DNA of 64,000 nt from Glutamicibacter sp. B1 (GTDB taxonomy: Bacteria > Actinomycetota > Actinomycetes > Actinomycetales > Micrococcaceae): contig NZ_CP125942.1 in assembly GCF_039602135.1 (NCBI RefSeq), forward strand, positions 3,534,001 to 3,598,000, given 5' to 3'. Every line of letters begins with the position of its first letter. Within the stretch, counting starts at the first letter, position 1. Under the pieces are notes generated by a model that saw only the letters and a program-made list of their open reading frames with translations, was not told the origin of the DNA and ran no database searches. Both the position numbers and the translations under genes were made by a program. Below, piece by piece: positions 52,882-63,631 of the stretch.

Positions 52882-54625
52882 TCCATCCGTCGGCTCCGAT
52901 CAGCAACCAATGACCGGGGCCATGGACTTAGTCGCCGAACCTCCAGCGGAGCTACATCATCAGCAAGGTAGGTCGCGCTCGAAGATCTATGCCCTGATGG
53001 CCTCGGGCACCATGGTGTCCCGCTTGCTTGGTTTTGCTCGCACGGCATTGCTGGCAATGGCCATCGGTTCGGTGACCTCGGTTGCCGATATCTTCGAAAA
53101 AGCCAACGTCATCCCCACGATCATCTACATGTTGCTGGCCGGCGGCGTGTTCAACGTCGTGCTGATCCCACAGCTGATCAAGGCGTCCAAGGCCAGAGAC
53201 CGCGGAGCTGCCTACACCTCCAAACTGATTACGCTCACCGTGGTGGTGATGGGTATTTTGACCCTGATCCTCACGCTGAGTGCTAGGCCGCTGATCATCG
53301 CCCTGACCAACAACTGGTCAGAGCCTATGATCGTGCTGGGCACGGCCTTCGCCTACTGGTCACTGCCGCAGATCTTCTTCTACGGGCTCTATGCGGTACT
53401 CGGGCAGGTACTGAACGCCAACGGCCGATTTGCCGCTTTCATGTGGGCACCGGCGATTAACAACATCATCCAGCTTCTGGTGATTGGTGCGTTCATCCTG
53501 ACCTTCGGTTCCTATACCTCGGGTGATCCAATGGAGAACTGGAGCACCCTGAAAACCATCTGGCTCGCTGGCGGGGCCACCTTGGGCATCGTCATGCAGG
53601 CGCTGGTCCTGTTCTGGCCGTTGAAAAAGAGCGGACTGAAACTCAGCTTCGATTTTGGATGGCGAGGCATGGGCCTGCGCCACGTGGGCAAGCTTGCGAT
53701 CTGGACCTTGGCTGCCATGGTCATCGGCAACCTTTCTTCGTTGTTGTACTCCAAGATCGTCTCCGGTGCGACCGCAGCACGTGCCCAGATGCCAGCCGAT
53801 CAGGCCGCCTCGGTGGCCGGCGAATATGCCCTGAACACCTCCCAGCTGATCACCGTCCTGCCACACTCACTGTTCGCACTGACCGTGGCCACGGTGCTCT
53901 TTAACGACTTTGCTCGTGCCTTTGCCGAGAAGCGTGCCGGTGATGTCGGCCAACTGCTCAATCGCGGAATGCGTTCCACCGCAATCCCCATCGTTTTCTG
54001 CACCATCGTCTTCATCGTGCTTGCGGGCCCCTTGGGCAGACTCTTCGCCGGTTCCTCGCAGAATGCTGCTCAAGCAGCCGGTGCATTGGGTCAGTTGTTA
54101 GTCCTCACCGCGTTGGGGTTGCCGTTTAAGTCGCTACAGTTCTTCATGCTGCGCGTGTTTTACGCCGAAGAAGACACGCGTACCCCGATGCTGATCCAGA
54201 GTGCCACCGCAGCCCTTGGCCTGATTCTGGCCTTCTCCGCTGCCGCGCTAGTTGATCCTTTGCATATTGCCGCAGCCATCGCGTTCATTTACGGGCTGAC
54301 CAATATTCTTTCCTGCATCGGCACGCACTACCTGGTCAAACGCCGCTACGGCAATTATGGTGTCACCTCGGTTATCGATACCTACGTCCGTGTGGGCTGG
54401 ATGGCGACCATCTCCGGGGCAGCCGGCTGCCTAGTGCTATGGCTATTGGGTGGATTCAGCTTTGGATTCGCCTATAGCTCGTTGTTCAACGCGATTATTT
54501 CGATCATTCTCGTCGCCGGAACCATGGGCGTGATTTACCTCGGGTTACTGCACAAAACTAAGGTGCCGGAGCTTGCTGGCTTCCTCGGTCCGTTCCTTCG
54601 TCGTATCCCAGGAATCAAGCGTTGA
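52865..54625 (+). CDS. murJ: Lipid II flippase MurJ (MviN)
   Basis: A 586-aa membrane protein with about 14 helices and the MurJ/MviN core: MASGTMVSRLLGFARTALLAMAIG, NVIPTIIYMLLAGGVFNVVLIPQLIKA and FYAEEDTRTPMLIQS. It flips lipid II across the membrane for peptidoglycan synthesis. A 45-residue hydrophilic N-terminus precedes the first helix. The C-terminus ends shortly after the last helix, so the pseudokinase and extracellular modules fused to mycobacterial MviN are not on this protein but are encoded by the next gene. Confidence 0.94.
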   Translation: MTQVPNPSVGSDQQPMTGAMDLVAEPPAELHHQQGRSRSKIYALMASGTMVSRLLGFARTALLAMAIGSVTSVADIFEKANVIPTIIYMLLAGGVFNVVLIPQLIKASKARDRGAAYTSKLITLTVVVMGILTLILTLSARPLIIALTNNWSEPMIVLGTAFAYWSLPQIFFYGLYAVLGQVLNANGRFAAFMWAPAINNIIQLLVIGAFILTFGSYTSGDPMENWSTLKTIWLAGGATLGIVMQALVLFWPLKKSGLKLSFDFGWRGMGLRHVGKLAIWTLAAMVIGNLSSLLYSKIVSGATAARAQMPADQAASVAGEYALNTSQLITVLPHSLFALTVATVLFNDFARAFAEKRAGDVGQLLNRGMRSTAIPIVFCTIVFIVLAGPLGRLFAGSSQNAAQAAGALGQLLVLTALGLPFKSLQFFMLRVFYAEEDTRTPMLIQSATAALGLILAFSAAALVDPLHIAAAIAFIYGLTNILSCIGTHYLVKRRYGNYGVTSVIDTYVRVGWMATISGAAGCLVLWLLGGFSFGFAYSSLFNAIISIILVAGTMGVIYLGLLHKTKVPELAGFLGPFLRRIPGIKR

Positions 54626-54750
54626 AAATCCTCTAAAACTTGCTAGTGATTATGGGCAAATTGGCACGATTTAGACCCCGCTGACAGGTAACATGACAGG
54701 TGGTGGTCTCTGGACTGCTACCGAAGAACAATCAACCCTTGGAGATGCAC

Positions 54751-56424
54751 GTGTCGCAGCCAATCGATGTCGGCTCTGTCCTCAGCGGCCGTTACCAGGT
54801 CACCGAGACTGTCCTTTCATCAGCTGAAGGTGATTTGGTACTCGGCGGCATTGACCAGGTTCTCAATCGATCCGTGAGCATCATGGTGGCCTCCAGCGAG
54901 AATTCCTCGCAGCTTGCCGCCAGCGCCCGGGAAATCGCCATGGGTGAGCGTGCCTCCAACGTTCAGGTTCTCGACCTTGGCATCACCGACGCCAACCAGA
55001 CTTACCTAGTCGCCAATGTGGCTCGTTCCTCGGACCTGTTGGATCTCGTACTCGAATCCGACGAGGCACCCTATGTGGAGCCTTTCTTCACCGACACCCT
55101 CGGCACCGAAATCTTCGGCGAATCTCGCCAGGCCGTGCCAGAAACCTATGACGACGACAGCCAGTACTACGACCAGCTGCAGTACGAAGACGAGGAACCA
55201 GAGCATCAGCGCAAGCTCGGCACCGCCTTCTCCAGTGGCCTCGCAGGTCTGAAGAACCGCTTCGGCAAGAAGAACCAAGAGCAGTCTGAAGAGCAGCAGT
55301 TCGATCAGACTGCTCCCAACGAGCAGATTGCTGCCACCACCGCCAACCCTGTAGCGCCCGCTGAACAGCCCGCTACCGAGGGTCAGCCCAAGGTGACCCG
55401 TTTGGACGATGACAAAGACGACGAGCCAAACGTCACCGCCACCGCGGCTCTGGCTGCGGCCGCTCAGTCCAAGGGCAACACCCCAGCAGATTCCAAGTCG
55501 CAGCAGGCCAAGGCCGAGTCGACAGAAAAGAAGCCAGAAGCTGAGCAGAAGCCGGCTGAACAGAAGCCTGCTGAACAGAAGCCTGCTAAGGACGAGGCTA
55601 AGCCAGCCAAGAAGAAGGGGGCGGCTGCCGCGACCGGCGCAGCCACTGGTGCCGCTGCAGCTGCCGATACCGCCGGGGCTGCCAAGGCATCAACCTTCCC
55701 TGCAGCAGCGAAGAACGTGCCCGCGCAGAGCGCCGCAGCTCCTGTAGCCAAGGAAGAAGAGGAAGAGAGCAGCTCGAAGGGTACCCGCCTGCTTGTTGGC
55801 GCGGTGCTACTGATCGTCTTGGTTCTCGCCGTAGTCTTCGCGTTCAACTTCCTCGGTGGAGATAAGAACACCACTGCCAACGGTCCAAGCGAAAAGACGG
55901 AGGCATCGCAGCCTGCAGAAACTGAAAAGGCTAAGGAATCTACCGAGCCTTCCCTCGCTGCACCTAAGATCGCCGACATCTCGCGCTTGGTTCCAGGCAA
56001 TCAGCAGCTGAATGCTGAAACCGATGGCACCTTGTCGAAGATGATCGACGGCAACGCTTCCAGCGTCTACAACACCTACACGTACACCACCAGCAACTTC
56101 GGTGGCTTCGCCTCGAATATGGTCTTCATCCTCGAGCTCGAAGATAAGTCAGATATCTCCGAGGTGAACCTCGAGGGCCTCAACGCTACCGGCGGTGACT
56201 ACGAAATTTTAGTCGGCGACTCCGATGACCTAGGCGATGCCAAGTCCGTGGCCAAGGGTTCATTCTCCGGCCCATCAATCTCCGTGACGGTCAAGGATGG
56301 CGATAAGGATTCCATGGAGGGTTCCTACGTCTTCCTCAACGTCACCGACCTGCCTCGTAAGGCTTCGGGCGGTAACGAATCACGCCCATTCGGTCTGCAA
56401 ATCGGTGAGTTCTCCGCTAAGTAA
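54751..56424 (+). CDS. MurJ-partner membrane protein: degenerate kinase-like N-terminus, TM helix, extracellular domain
   Basis: A 557-aa protein. Residues about 8-105 resemble a protein kinase N-lobe (VLSGRYQVTETVLSSAEGDLVLGG), but no catalytic HRD or DFG motif follows, so it is a pseudokinase remnant. Then a low-complexity Glu/Lys/Ala/Pro region with AEQKP repeats (about 110-340), one helix LLVGAVLLIVLVLAVVFAFNF (about 347-367), and a C-terminal extracellular domain with a discoidin-like pattern. Together these match the extra parts of mycobacterial MviN, split off here. The GTG start has TTGGAG 6 nt upstream. It lies 125 bp after murJ. Confidence 0.8.
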   Translation: MSQPIDVGSVLSGRYQVTETVLSSAEGDLVLGGIDQVLNRSVSIMVASSENSSQLAASAREIAMGERASNVQVLDLGITDANQTYLVANVARSSDLLDLVLESDEAPYVEPFFTDTLGTEIFGESRQAVPETYDDDSQYYDQLQYEDEEPEHQRKLGTAFSSGLAGLKNRFGKKNQEQSEEQQFDQTAPNEQIAATTANPVAPAEQPATEGQPKVTRLDDDKDDEPNVTATAALAAAAQSKGNTPADSKSQQAKAESTEKKPEAEQKPAEQKPAEQKPAKDEAKPAKKKGAAAATGAATGAAAAADTAGAAKASTFPAAAKNVPAQSAAAPVAKEEEEESSSKGTRLLVGAVLLIVLVLAVVFAFNFLGGDKNTTANGPSEKTEASQPAETEKAKESTEPSLAAPKIADISRLVPGNQQLNAETDGTLSKMIDGNASSVYNTYTYTTSNFGGFASNMVFILELEDKSDISEVNLEGLNATGGDYEILVGDSDDLGDAKSVAKGSFSGPSISVTVKDGDKDSMEGSYVFLNVTDLPRKASGGNESRPFGLQIGEFSAK

Positions 56425-56523
56425 TAGAAGCGGAATTTTTTAGCAAAGACATACGTTGAGGTGGATAGTGAGGTTAAGCCTCGCTATCCACCTCGCATTA
56501 TTAGGACGAAAGGGTTCTACCCC

Positions 56524-57489
56524 GTGACTTCAGCACAGAACGACGAAATCCGCGACGTAATCATCGTCGGCTCCGGCCCGTCGGGTTATACCGCTGCGAT
56601 TTACACCGCGCGTGCGAACCTGAAACCACTGGTCATCGCCGGTTCAGTAACCGCTGGCGGCGAACTGATGAACACCACGGACGTGGAGAACTTCCCAGGC
56701 TTCCCAGAGGGAATCATGGGCCCAGACCTGATGGACAACATGCAGAAGCAGGCTGAGCGTTTTGGCGCCGAAATCCTCTTCGATGATGTCACTGCGATGG
56801 ATCTCACAGGCGATATCAAGACCCTCTCACTGGCCGACGGCACCACCTTCCGTACCCGTAGCGTCATCGTTTCCACCGGCTCCGCATACCGCGAGCTGGG
56901 TCTGGAAGATGAGAAGCGCCTGTCCGGCCACGGCGTCTCCTGGTGTGCAACCTGCGATGGTTTCTTCTTCCGCGAACAGAACATTGCCGTCATCGGTGGT
57001 GGCGACTCCGCAATGGAAGAAGCACTGTTCCTGACCAAGTTTGCTTCCAAGGTCACCGTCGTACACCGCCGCAACGAACTGCGCGCATCGAAGATCATGG
57101 CTGACCGCGCTTTGGCTCACGAGAAGATTGACTTCGTGTGGGATTCCGAGGTGGTTGGCATCAACGGTGACGACAAGGTCCAGGGTCTGGTTGTTAAGAA
57201 CCGTACCAGCGGTGAAGAGAGCACCCTTGATGTCACTGGTATCTTCGTTGCCATTGGCAATGATCCACGCGTTGATCTCGTCAAGGATCAGCTCGAACTA
57301 ACTTCCGAGGGCACCATTGCCGTCGAAGGACGTACCTCGAAGACTTCGCTGCCAGGCGTATTTGCTGCTGGCGATGTCATCGATTCCACTTACCGTCAGG
57401 CAATTACTGCAGCTGCTTCCGGCTGCGCTGCTGCACAGGATGTGGAGCACTACCTGGCTAACGTCAACGAATCCGTAGCTACCGCCTAA
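56524..57489 (+). CDS. trxB: Thioredoxin reductase
   Basis: A 321-aa NADPH-dependent flavoenzyme. FAD motif VIIVGSGPSGYTAAIYTARA, redox pair in SWCATCDGFFF (CATC), NADPH motif AVIGGGDSAMEEALFL and the C-terminal FAD motif GVFAAGDVIDSTYRQAITAAASG. The GTG start at 56524 is chosen (AAAGGG upstream) over an extension of 21 codons. It is cotranscribed with trxA, 28 bp downstream. Confidence 0.96.
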   Translation: MTSAQNDEIRDVIIVGSGPSGYTAAIYTARANLKPLVIAGSVTAGGELMNTTDVENFPGFPEGIMGPDLMDNMQKQAERFGAEILFDDVTAMDLTGDIKTLSLADGTTFRTRSVIVSTGSAYRELGLEDEKRLSGHGVSWCATCDGFFFREQNIAVIGGGDSAMEEALFLTKFASKVTVVHRRNELRASKIMADRALAHEKIDFVWDSEVVGINGDDKVQGLVVKNRTSGEESTLDVTGIFVAIGNDPRVDLVKDQLELTSEGTIAVEGRTSKTSLPGVFAAGDVIDSTYRQAITAAASGCAAAQDVEHYLANVNESVATA

Positions 57490-57517
57490 TTAGTTTTTCA
57501 GAAAGGGGTTGTCTCTC

Positions 57518-57841
57518 ATGAGCAACGCAAAAGCAGTAACTGAAGCAACCTTCCAGAGCGAAGTTCTGGAAGCCGAAAAGCCAGTCATCGTCGATTTCTG
57601 GGCAGAATGGTGCGGCCCTTGCCGCCAGCTCGGTCCAGTTCTGGATCAGATCGCTGAAGAGCACGCTGCCAAGGTAGACGTCGTCAAGGTTAACGTTGAC
57701 GAGAACCAGGGCATTGCTGCTAAGTACGGTATCACCAGCATCCCTGCTGTTTATGTCTTCAAGGGTGGCGAGCACGTTGCTACCTCGATCGGTGCTAAGC
57801 CTAAGGCTGTCATCGAGAAGGACTTCGCAGAATACCTGTAA
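57518..57841 (+). CDS. trxA: Thioredoxin
   Basis: A 107-aa classical thioredoxin with the active site DFWAEWCGPCRQLGPVLDQI (WCGPC), the cis-proline in GITSIPAVYVFKGG and standard length. Substrate of the trxB product. The ATG at 57518 has AAAGGGG 9 nt upstream. It is followed at once by an intrinsic terminator and then a 5.7-kb stretch without recognisable genes. Confidence 0.96.
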   Translation: MSNAKAVTEATFQSEVLEAEKPVIVDFWAEWCGPCRQLGPVLDQIAEEHAAKVDVVKVNVDENQGIAAKYGITSIPAVYVFKGGEHVATSIGAKPKAVIEKDFAEYL

Positions 57842-57862
57842 GTCTTAAAACAGTTTTGAGAG

Positions 57863-57890
57863 AGGGACTAGCTTCGGCTGGTCCCTTTTT
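57863..57890 (+). terminator. Intrinsic terminator of trxB-trxA
   Basis: AGGGACTAGC TTCG GCTGGTCCCT (one G-U pair, UUCG tetraloop) followed by TTTT and C. It starts 22 bp after the trxA stop. Confidence 0.9.
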
Positions 57891-59875
57891 CTGTGTCGGT
57901 AGGTACTAATCGACCCTAGCTGGGGTCAAGGCATCTGTAACGGTGCGTTTGAAGCGTTACTGAAAAAGAAGTCATGCATAGAAAACTGTTTCGTTTGTTT
58001 TTGAAGTAAAAAGAATTTTTACGACTCCGAATCGTTGAAACGTCAGGACAATCGACGAATTCAATGCGTCTTAAGCTGCCAGACATCATGAATCTCATTC
58101 GAAGATCAAATATGTTGTTCGCTCTGTATCAAGGATCCTCCTAACGCTCTGAAACAGAATGTACATCGGTGTTCGGTTGTTTCTACGGCGAGGACCTAAG
58201 AAGCACCACTCGCGTTGAGAAGCCGGAACTGCTCTTCGTTTTCTCTGAACCGACAGTGCTCATGGACCCTCGAAACAAACTCAGCATCTTCGGTTGCAGA
58301 CGAAAATCTATAAGTAGAACCCCTCGGCTCCACCTACATTTCGTTGACGATGAGATCTGCAGCTGATGAGACCGATCCATCGAGAAACATGAAAGAGAAT
58401 TACCTATCTAGGCCAGAGCCTAGGGCCGGCATCAACAATGAATGCCATAGATTCTAAAGACATCGCCGTCGCATACCAGATGCGCCAGAGGCTAAACGAG
58501 AGCACTGCCGAGGTCCATGCAATCGTGGATCATATCGAGCTTCCTATTTCGAGGTTGTGTTGGTGCCCAATGCGGACAGGCGGATGCTAGTGCCTTTCTT
58601 CGTTGGAGATTGAAGTCTGCGTGACTGTGCAGCCTACCGAAGACTGGGTCTGGGCTGTCGGTAATTGTTATCAACGAGGAGCTTAGAAAGCTTCTGTACG
58701 GTCGTGGTCGAGTGAGACGCAGTTGTTCCTTGTAATCCCCACAGGAGGCCGTAAAAGAGCTTATGAGGCGTAACAGCTACAGACGGTGCTTCTGGTGGTG
58801 TTCGCGGTTTCATTGGCGTAGCTGTTCGAGCGGCCCAAAAGTCTAGTTCCTGATATTCAGTGATCATCCTGGTGGCAACAAGACCACCGATGTCAAAAAT
58901 CTTTAGGCATCGACGAAGGTGTTTTCGCTTCCAAGCAAGCAATGGCCACCTTTGCGTTGAAGCTATCGGCGCTAGCTGTTGTGACGGTGTCCGAAAAATT
59001 CAACGGTAGGACGGGCCAGCACACAACAACATTTGCTCCTATTCCGTCTCCCTTTAGACAGTTACTACTTCTTAGAAGGAAGGAAGCGAACAAATAAATC
59101 TTGTTCGCAATCTGGTCTCCGAGGCTCGAGAACGTAATGTGCCTAGTGCCTCGCGTCCACGTTGTTCTTGGCGTCGTGTCCAGTGCATGAAGCAACGACT
59201 GAGACTCCCGGTTGTAGCACTGGCATCTGCAGTCGAAAGCGCCGTAACCCATCATCGACTCCCCTACCCGCCGGTCTGATCAATGTACGGGCTATACGTG
59301 AGCATTCGCGTGAGGACGGGTTTCCTTAGTTCTAAATGCGATTGTGTTCGTTAGAGTCGGAAGAATGTGCTTTCTTTGAAGTCTCGTCCAGGAAGCAGCT
59401 AGCCACAGAGTGTGGCTTCCTTGCTCTTCGTGTTCGTTCGTCATTTCAGATTGTCACGGTCAAAGCTTCGAAAAAGTAGTTGCAGTACTTCGTTGTAAGA
59501 CCTCTCAAGTAATCGAGATTCACCTCCAAGGTTCCCCTACATGTGGAACTGAAGGATCATTTCTACCCGGATTACCTATCGTTGAATCAGCTTCTTCATC
59601 AGTTTGTTCCACGACTATGGAAGGAGCTTAGGTTACGGCTTCCGACGTTGCTAGAGATGATATTGACGACGAGGAGTGTAGGCCCTAGCACCGATGGAGT
59701 ATCTGTGTAGTTCCGAACCTCGGAAGCTGTTAGACCTGCTGAATGTGAATAGCCTTCAATCGACTCTTCATTAGAATCGAGTCGGAACGCATCTTCCATT
59801 TCTGCAGCTGCACCGAATTCAGGCGTTACTGATACCCCTTGGTCCTGACCAACTTTCAGTCCCAAGAAGCAAACA

Positions 59876-59891
59876 TGTTTCACGTGAAACA
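59876..59891. other. parS site 1 (exact consensus)
   Basis: TGTTTCACGTGAAACA, the bacterial chromosomal parS consensus, a perfect 16-bp palindrome. ParB binds such sites to load and spread, forming the segregation complex. Confidence 0.93.
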
Positions 59892-59939
59892 CGATTATGG
59901 AACTACTACTGTAGCTGTCTCAAAAAGAGCCGTAAGCAA

Positions 59940-59955
59940 TGTTTCACGTGAAACA
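59940..59955. other. parS site 2 (exact consensus)
   Basis: A second exact TGTTTCACGTGAAACA, 64 bp from site 1 (start to start), so the two form a closely spaced pair on about six helical turns. Confidence 0.93.
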
Positions 59956-60840
59956 CGACCGCCATCAGGATGGATCTAGTGTCCAGGTGGAACGAGGTAC
60001 CCCAACGCCGCGGGCATGTTTTCAATGCAACTAGACAGCCTGAAGAAGCGTCTGCGAACGTGGTTTGAGAGCTCTGGTACCTACTCCCCCAACGTCTTCA
60101 ATCGTGAACACGTTGACAGCGAGTAGCTTTGGCACACCATCGGCGCTTCCTTGTATGGACGGCACCCATCCCTGTACTTTCAAATTTTCCACCCACTCGG
60201 GTTTTGAATCGCGCATCGATCCGAAACGTGCCACGTCGAAATCTGCTGATGAACTGAATCAATGAACATGTACCCGGCACGAAGACTTCTTGGTTCAAAG
60301 TCAGGATTCCTTGGTTAGTCGATCGTCAACGTTATTCCTTTTGAGCGCCGCCAAATATCGCAGTTCGGTTCTATTCAGAATGTCGGCACTTTCCTACAAC
60401 CTAACCTCAACGAGAAACTGTCTGTGGTGAACACAATCCCTGCATCGAAGATATCGCTGTATGTCGCTTTACGCACGTGATCGGCTCATCGCAACGAGTT
60501 ACTTAGAAGTCTCTCTCGGCTCACGTTCCATACGGTGCAACCCGTCTATATATCCATCGCTCATTGCTTCAGCACATAGCTGAGCATGCCAGTCAGCCTG
60601 ATCAGGCAGAGGGAGAATGTCTAATTCGAACAATCCGTCGTTCCGTCTACAAACACATTCACCTGACTTGCGTCATAGCTGAACTTCTGAAAAGAGCATC
60701 GATCAGTGATCAAGGCATTTCATTCTGCAGTATGGCGTAATGGTTTGAGTGGCCATGCTGTCTGATTACCACCTATAACTACTCCCCCACACGATCTAGC
60801 AATCGAGCTTAGCGGAAATGAATATTCGTAGGTCTGGGTG

Positions 60841-61206
60841 CCACTCAATATTGCCTATAGGGACCACCAATACTGCTATGGGTAGCCAGCAAACACCTTG
60901 AAGGACACTGCCAACCACCAGCAGCTTTGGGGCCACGACAGGCTCAGCTGTTCACGAGTGTCGTTTGTTCTTGTCTCAGAGTCATCGCTAAGTGAATATT
61001 GATCTTCTAATGTCAAAGGAAAATTGACCGCACCGTACTAACTGTCCTAAAACTACATTGCAGGTTCTAATGATTCTTCGCTACGTACGAATCACCAGTC
61101 AAAGGCACCACCTCAGCATGGTTGAATATCTGGATCATTGAGAGCCACCAATATTGCCGTTCAGAGCCATAAGCAGAGGACAGCATTATTCTCGGTGAGA
61201 GCCACC
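60841..61206. repeat. Imperfect repeats of a CCACCAATATTGCC-type motif
   Basis: GCCACTCAATATTGCC (about 60840), GACCACCAATACTGC (about 60863) and GCCACCAATATTGCC (about 61143), with further AGAGCCA(C/T) copies up to 61206. Tandem degenerate end repeats of this sort are seen at termini of some insertion sequences, notably the IS21 group. No transposase frame remains. The link to an insertion sequence is a guess. Confidence 0.25.
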
Positions 61207-63313
61207 CACAATCCTTATTGAGCATCATCCGCGCAATGCTGTATCACTTCGTCGCTGCCAGGCCCATTCTCGACCAGCAATCGAGCTACGCTCTGCTACG
61301 GTACCCGCGTGTTTTGCAGTGCTAACACAATGGTTCTCTGAATCCGGAGCCACAGCAGTTCGCCATTTCATGTTGGATGTCCCTATGGCCGCCAGGAAAG
61401 TTCTAGTAGACATCACTGATGTGCAATGTCTGTCTAGTCGTTTGCCGGGAGGCATATCGGGCAGGTGACTCCGATTGAGAGTTTTGGTGACTCGTAAACC
61501 TACGAATGTTCATGGCTCGATATACCTCAACTTGGATCGACGAATCAGACCACCTAACACAATCTGAGGCTAGCCGAAATGAGCTACCTCAACGACCCCA
61601 CATCTGTTCGTTGAAACCCAAGCTCAGAAAGAGGCTCAATAGTTCCGAGAGAATCCATCGATTACAATCACTCCCCCGAACCCATCCCTGGCGTAACCCA
61701 CGTTTAGAATCCAAGTCCACAGTGCTGATCGTTAGCTCTCCTCGCGTATTAGTTACTATCTCACGAATGCCAGTAGAGTCCGGATCCACCGACCTATGCA
61801 CAACTAAGATGCGTATCTTGACGGTCTTGAGGGACGAGCCCAAATGAACTTCGTACGGTGAGCTCAATGCATGATGTTGAGCAACTGGGTAGACCGTTTC
61901 CAATTCAACCAGCACTTTATTCACGACTCAGGCGCAGTACCGGCAACGCCAGATTGACCCCGTGTTCCTTAACCGACATCAGATGAAAGGATCTGACGAC
62001 CATTCCCCAAGTTTGCTCACCAGATCATTACACCCAATTGCACAGCCATTGCAGATCGCATTGGGCAAAGCGGTGTCATCCTTAGATGGACGATTCAAGA
62101 GTTCGGTGCTGATTATGGCATGAAGCTCGGAGCAGTATTGTGGCCAAGCAACCGTTGTTGGCCATGGAGGATTTCAAGAACTGCGTCGGTGAATTCTATG
62201 TGCACGCAGACTTCAAGGTGGGTGATGGCAACGGTGCCGTAATTGCGTTAGTAAGCGGTCTAACTGATACTTTCTTCCTCGCGTACACATTCCCAGCCAC
62301 TGGTTATTTAGGGCACGGACAAGCCGTGAACGTAGCAACAGCTGCGGTTGTTCCTGTAACGCTGCAGTGCGCGTCCCGGCATGATTCGTAGAATAATCTA
62401 GCGTCAAAGGTTTCAAACATGGACACGCGTCTGCCGGGCAGGAACTCTCCGTGATGTTCAACGAAGCTTCGAGGATGGGGTATCCGCCTTGCTGGGGCAC
62501 GCGACGAAGATGTTAGCTCTTGATGGCTCTCCCCCTGCGAATCGATCGCAGAGCGTCATAGTCAGTTCTGCGTTGTTTATTTCCGTGCTGGTTCCTGCCT
62601 TGTCGTATGCACGGATCATAACGTTCGACGCCGACTTAAAGCGTTGATAGGATCTTTGGAAACGGTTATGACTCATCGTCTACTCATTCCCGCCATCGTT
62701 CTATTCAACTTACAGGCGACGAAGAAGGCTGAGCCTCGCGCTCACTTTAGCTACTTGGTGATGAGCATGAACCCGATCTAGTTGAACGCCGGATCTTGTA
62801 AATATTCATCGTCCAAAGAACAGCTGGTCGTGAACCGCGGAATCCGCAGCTTCCCGAATGAAGTCCCAGCACCGCTACTCACTGTCTGAAGGGGTGAGAG
62901 CAATGGCTGTGCCACGTCTTTCGAAGCCTTGACGCATGGACACCGACCTATGAAGGGTTCCTTCGGCTCGAAGCACATTGCAAGATTCGTAAGTATTCTA
63001 CGAACTATTGGAAATGAATCTCTTCACCAGATAGACCTCATCAAGTGATACCAATTCCCTTGATGGCACGAGACGTTGCTAGAGGCAGTATCCAAGGGCA
63101 ATAACCAAGACTTGGTTCAGTGGCTCGTATAGGCAGTTCAGCTAGTTTCCAAACCTCCAAATATCGAGAAGGCTAGTATCTCCAATAGTGCAGTTACGCG
63201 CCGTGAACCCCGCACGAAGAACTCGCTAGTAGTCAAAGGTACAGTCAGTTCTGCAATGAAGCCTAAGTGCAAGGCAGTTTTCCTGAAGCCCAGATACAGT
63301 CTAGATTCATGCT

Positions 63314-63329
63314 TGTTTCACGTGAAACA
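63314..63329. other. parS site 3 (exact consensus)
   Basis: Exact TGTTTCACGTGAAACA about 350 bp beyond the parB stop codon. Confidence 0.93.
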
Positions 63330-63601
63330 CGCACAAGCTCGAACCGTCCATCATAATTTGGGTGGGTTAGTTCTTTCCGACCGCTCCCCGACCCTTTGGT
63401 TCAGGATGTCGGTAACTTTCATTCACTGCAGTCCCTCGTTCTTCGCCACTAGCCTTCAAATCTGCATTGCGATCCTTTTGCTACTGGAAACGGGTATCGC
63501 AGCAAGCTGCCGTTTTCAGTAACGAGTCCTCTCCGAGAGTGGACAAAGAGACTCATTTCCCCACGCTTAGATTCCTAATTACAGCCATTGGTGAGGTGCA
63601 A

Positions 63602-63617
63602 GGTTTCACGTGAAACA
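63602..63617. other. parS site 4 (one mismatch)
   Basis: GGTTTCACGTGAAACA, differing from consensus only in the first base. It lies 40 bp from site 5. Confidence 0.85.
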
Positions 63618-63631
63618 TCGCCTTAAAAAGA

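Larger units (their letters stand above)
57891..63631. other. 5.7-kb gene desert between trxA and parB with parS sites
   Basis: No reading frame in this stretch combines useful length, a ribosome binding site and any familiar motif; the longest are about 60-120 codons, scattered on both strands and interrupted. GC appears lower than in flanking genes. It carries four parS-like sites (two near 59.9 kb, one at 63.3 kb, one at 63.6 kb). Genes usual between trxA and parB in related actinobacteria (acetyltransferase, amidase, aminotransferase) are not recognisable. It may be decayed genes or a dedicated centromere-like spacer. Confidence 0.6.

Noticed and set aside
53360..53866. 168-codon minus-strand frame antisense to murJ
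   Set aside because: Shadow frame of a well-supported membrane protein, with no ribosome binding site.
59599..59892. 97-codon minus-strand frame that begins inside parS site 1 (MFHVKH)
   Set aside because: Such starts arise by chance from the palindrome; no ribosome binding site and no recognisable motif.
62140..62391. 83-codon plus-strand frame in the desert
   Set aside because: Composition is protein-like in part, but it has no ribosome binding site and no family likeness; treated as unsupported.
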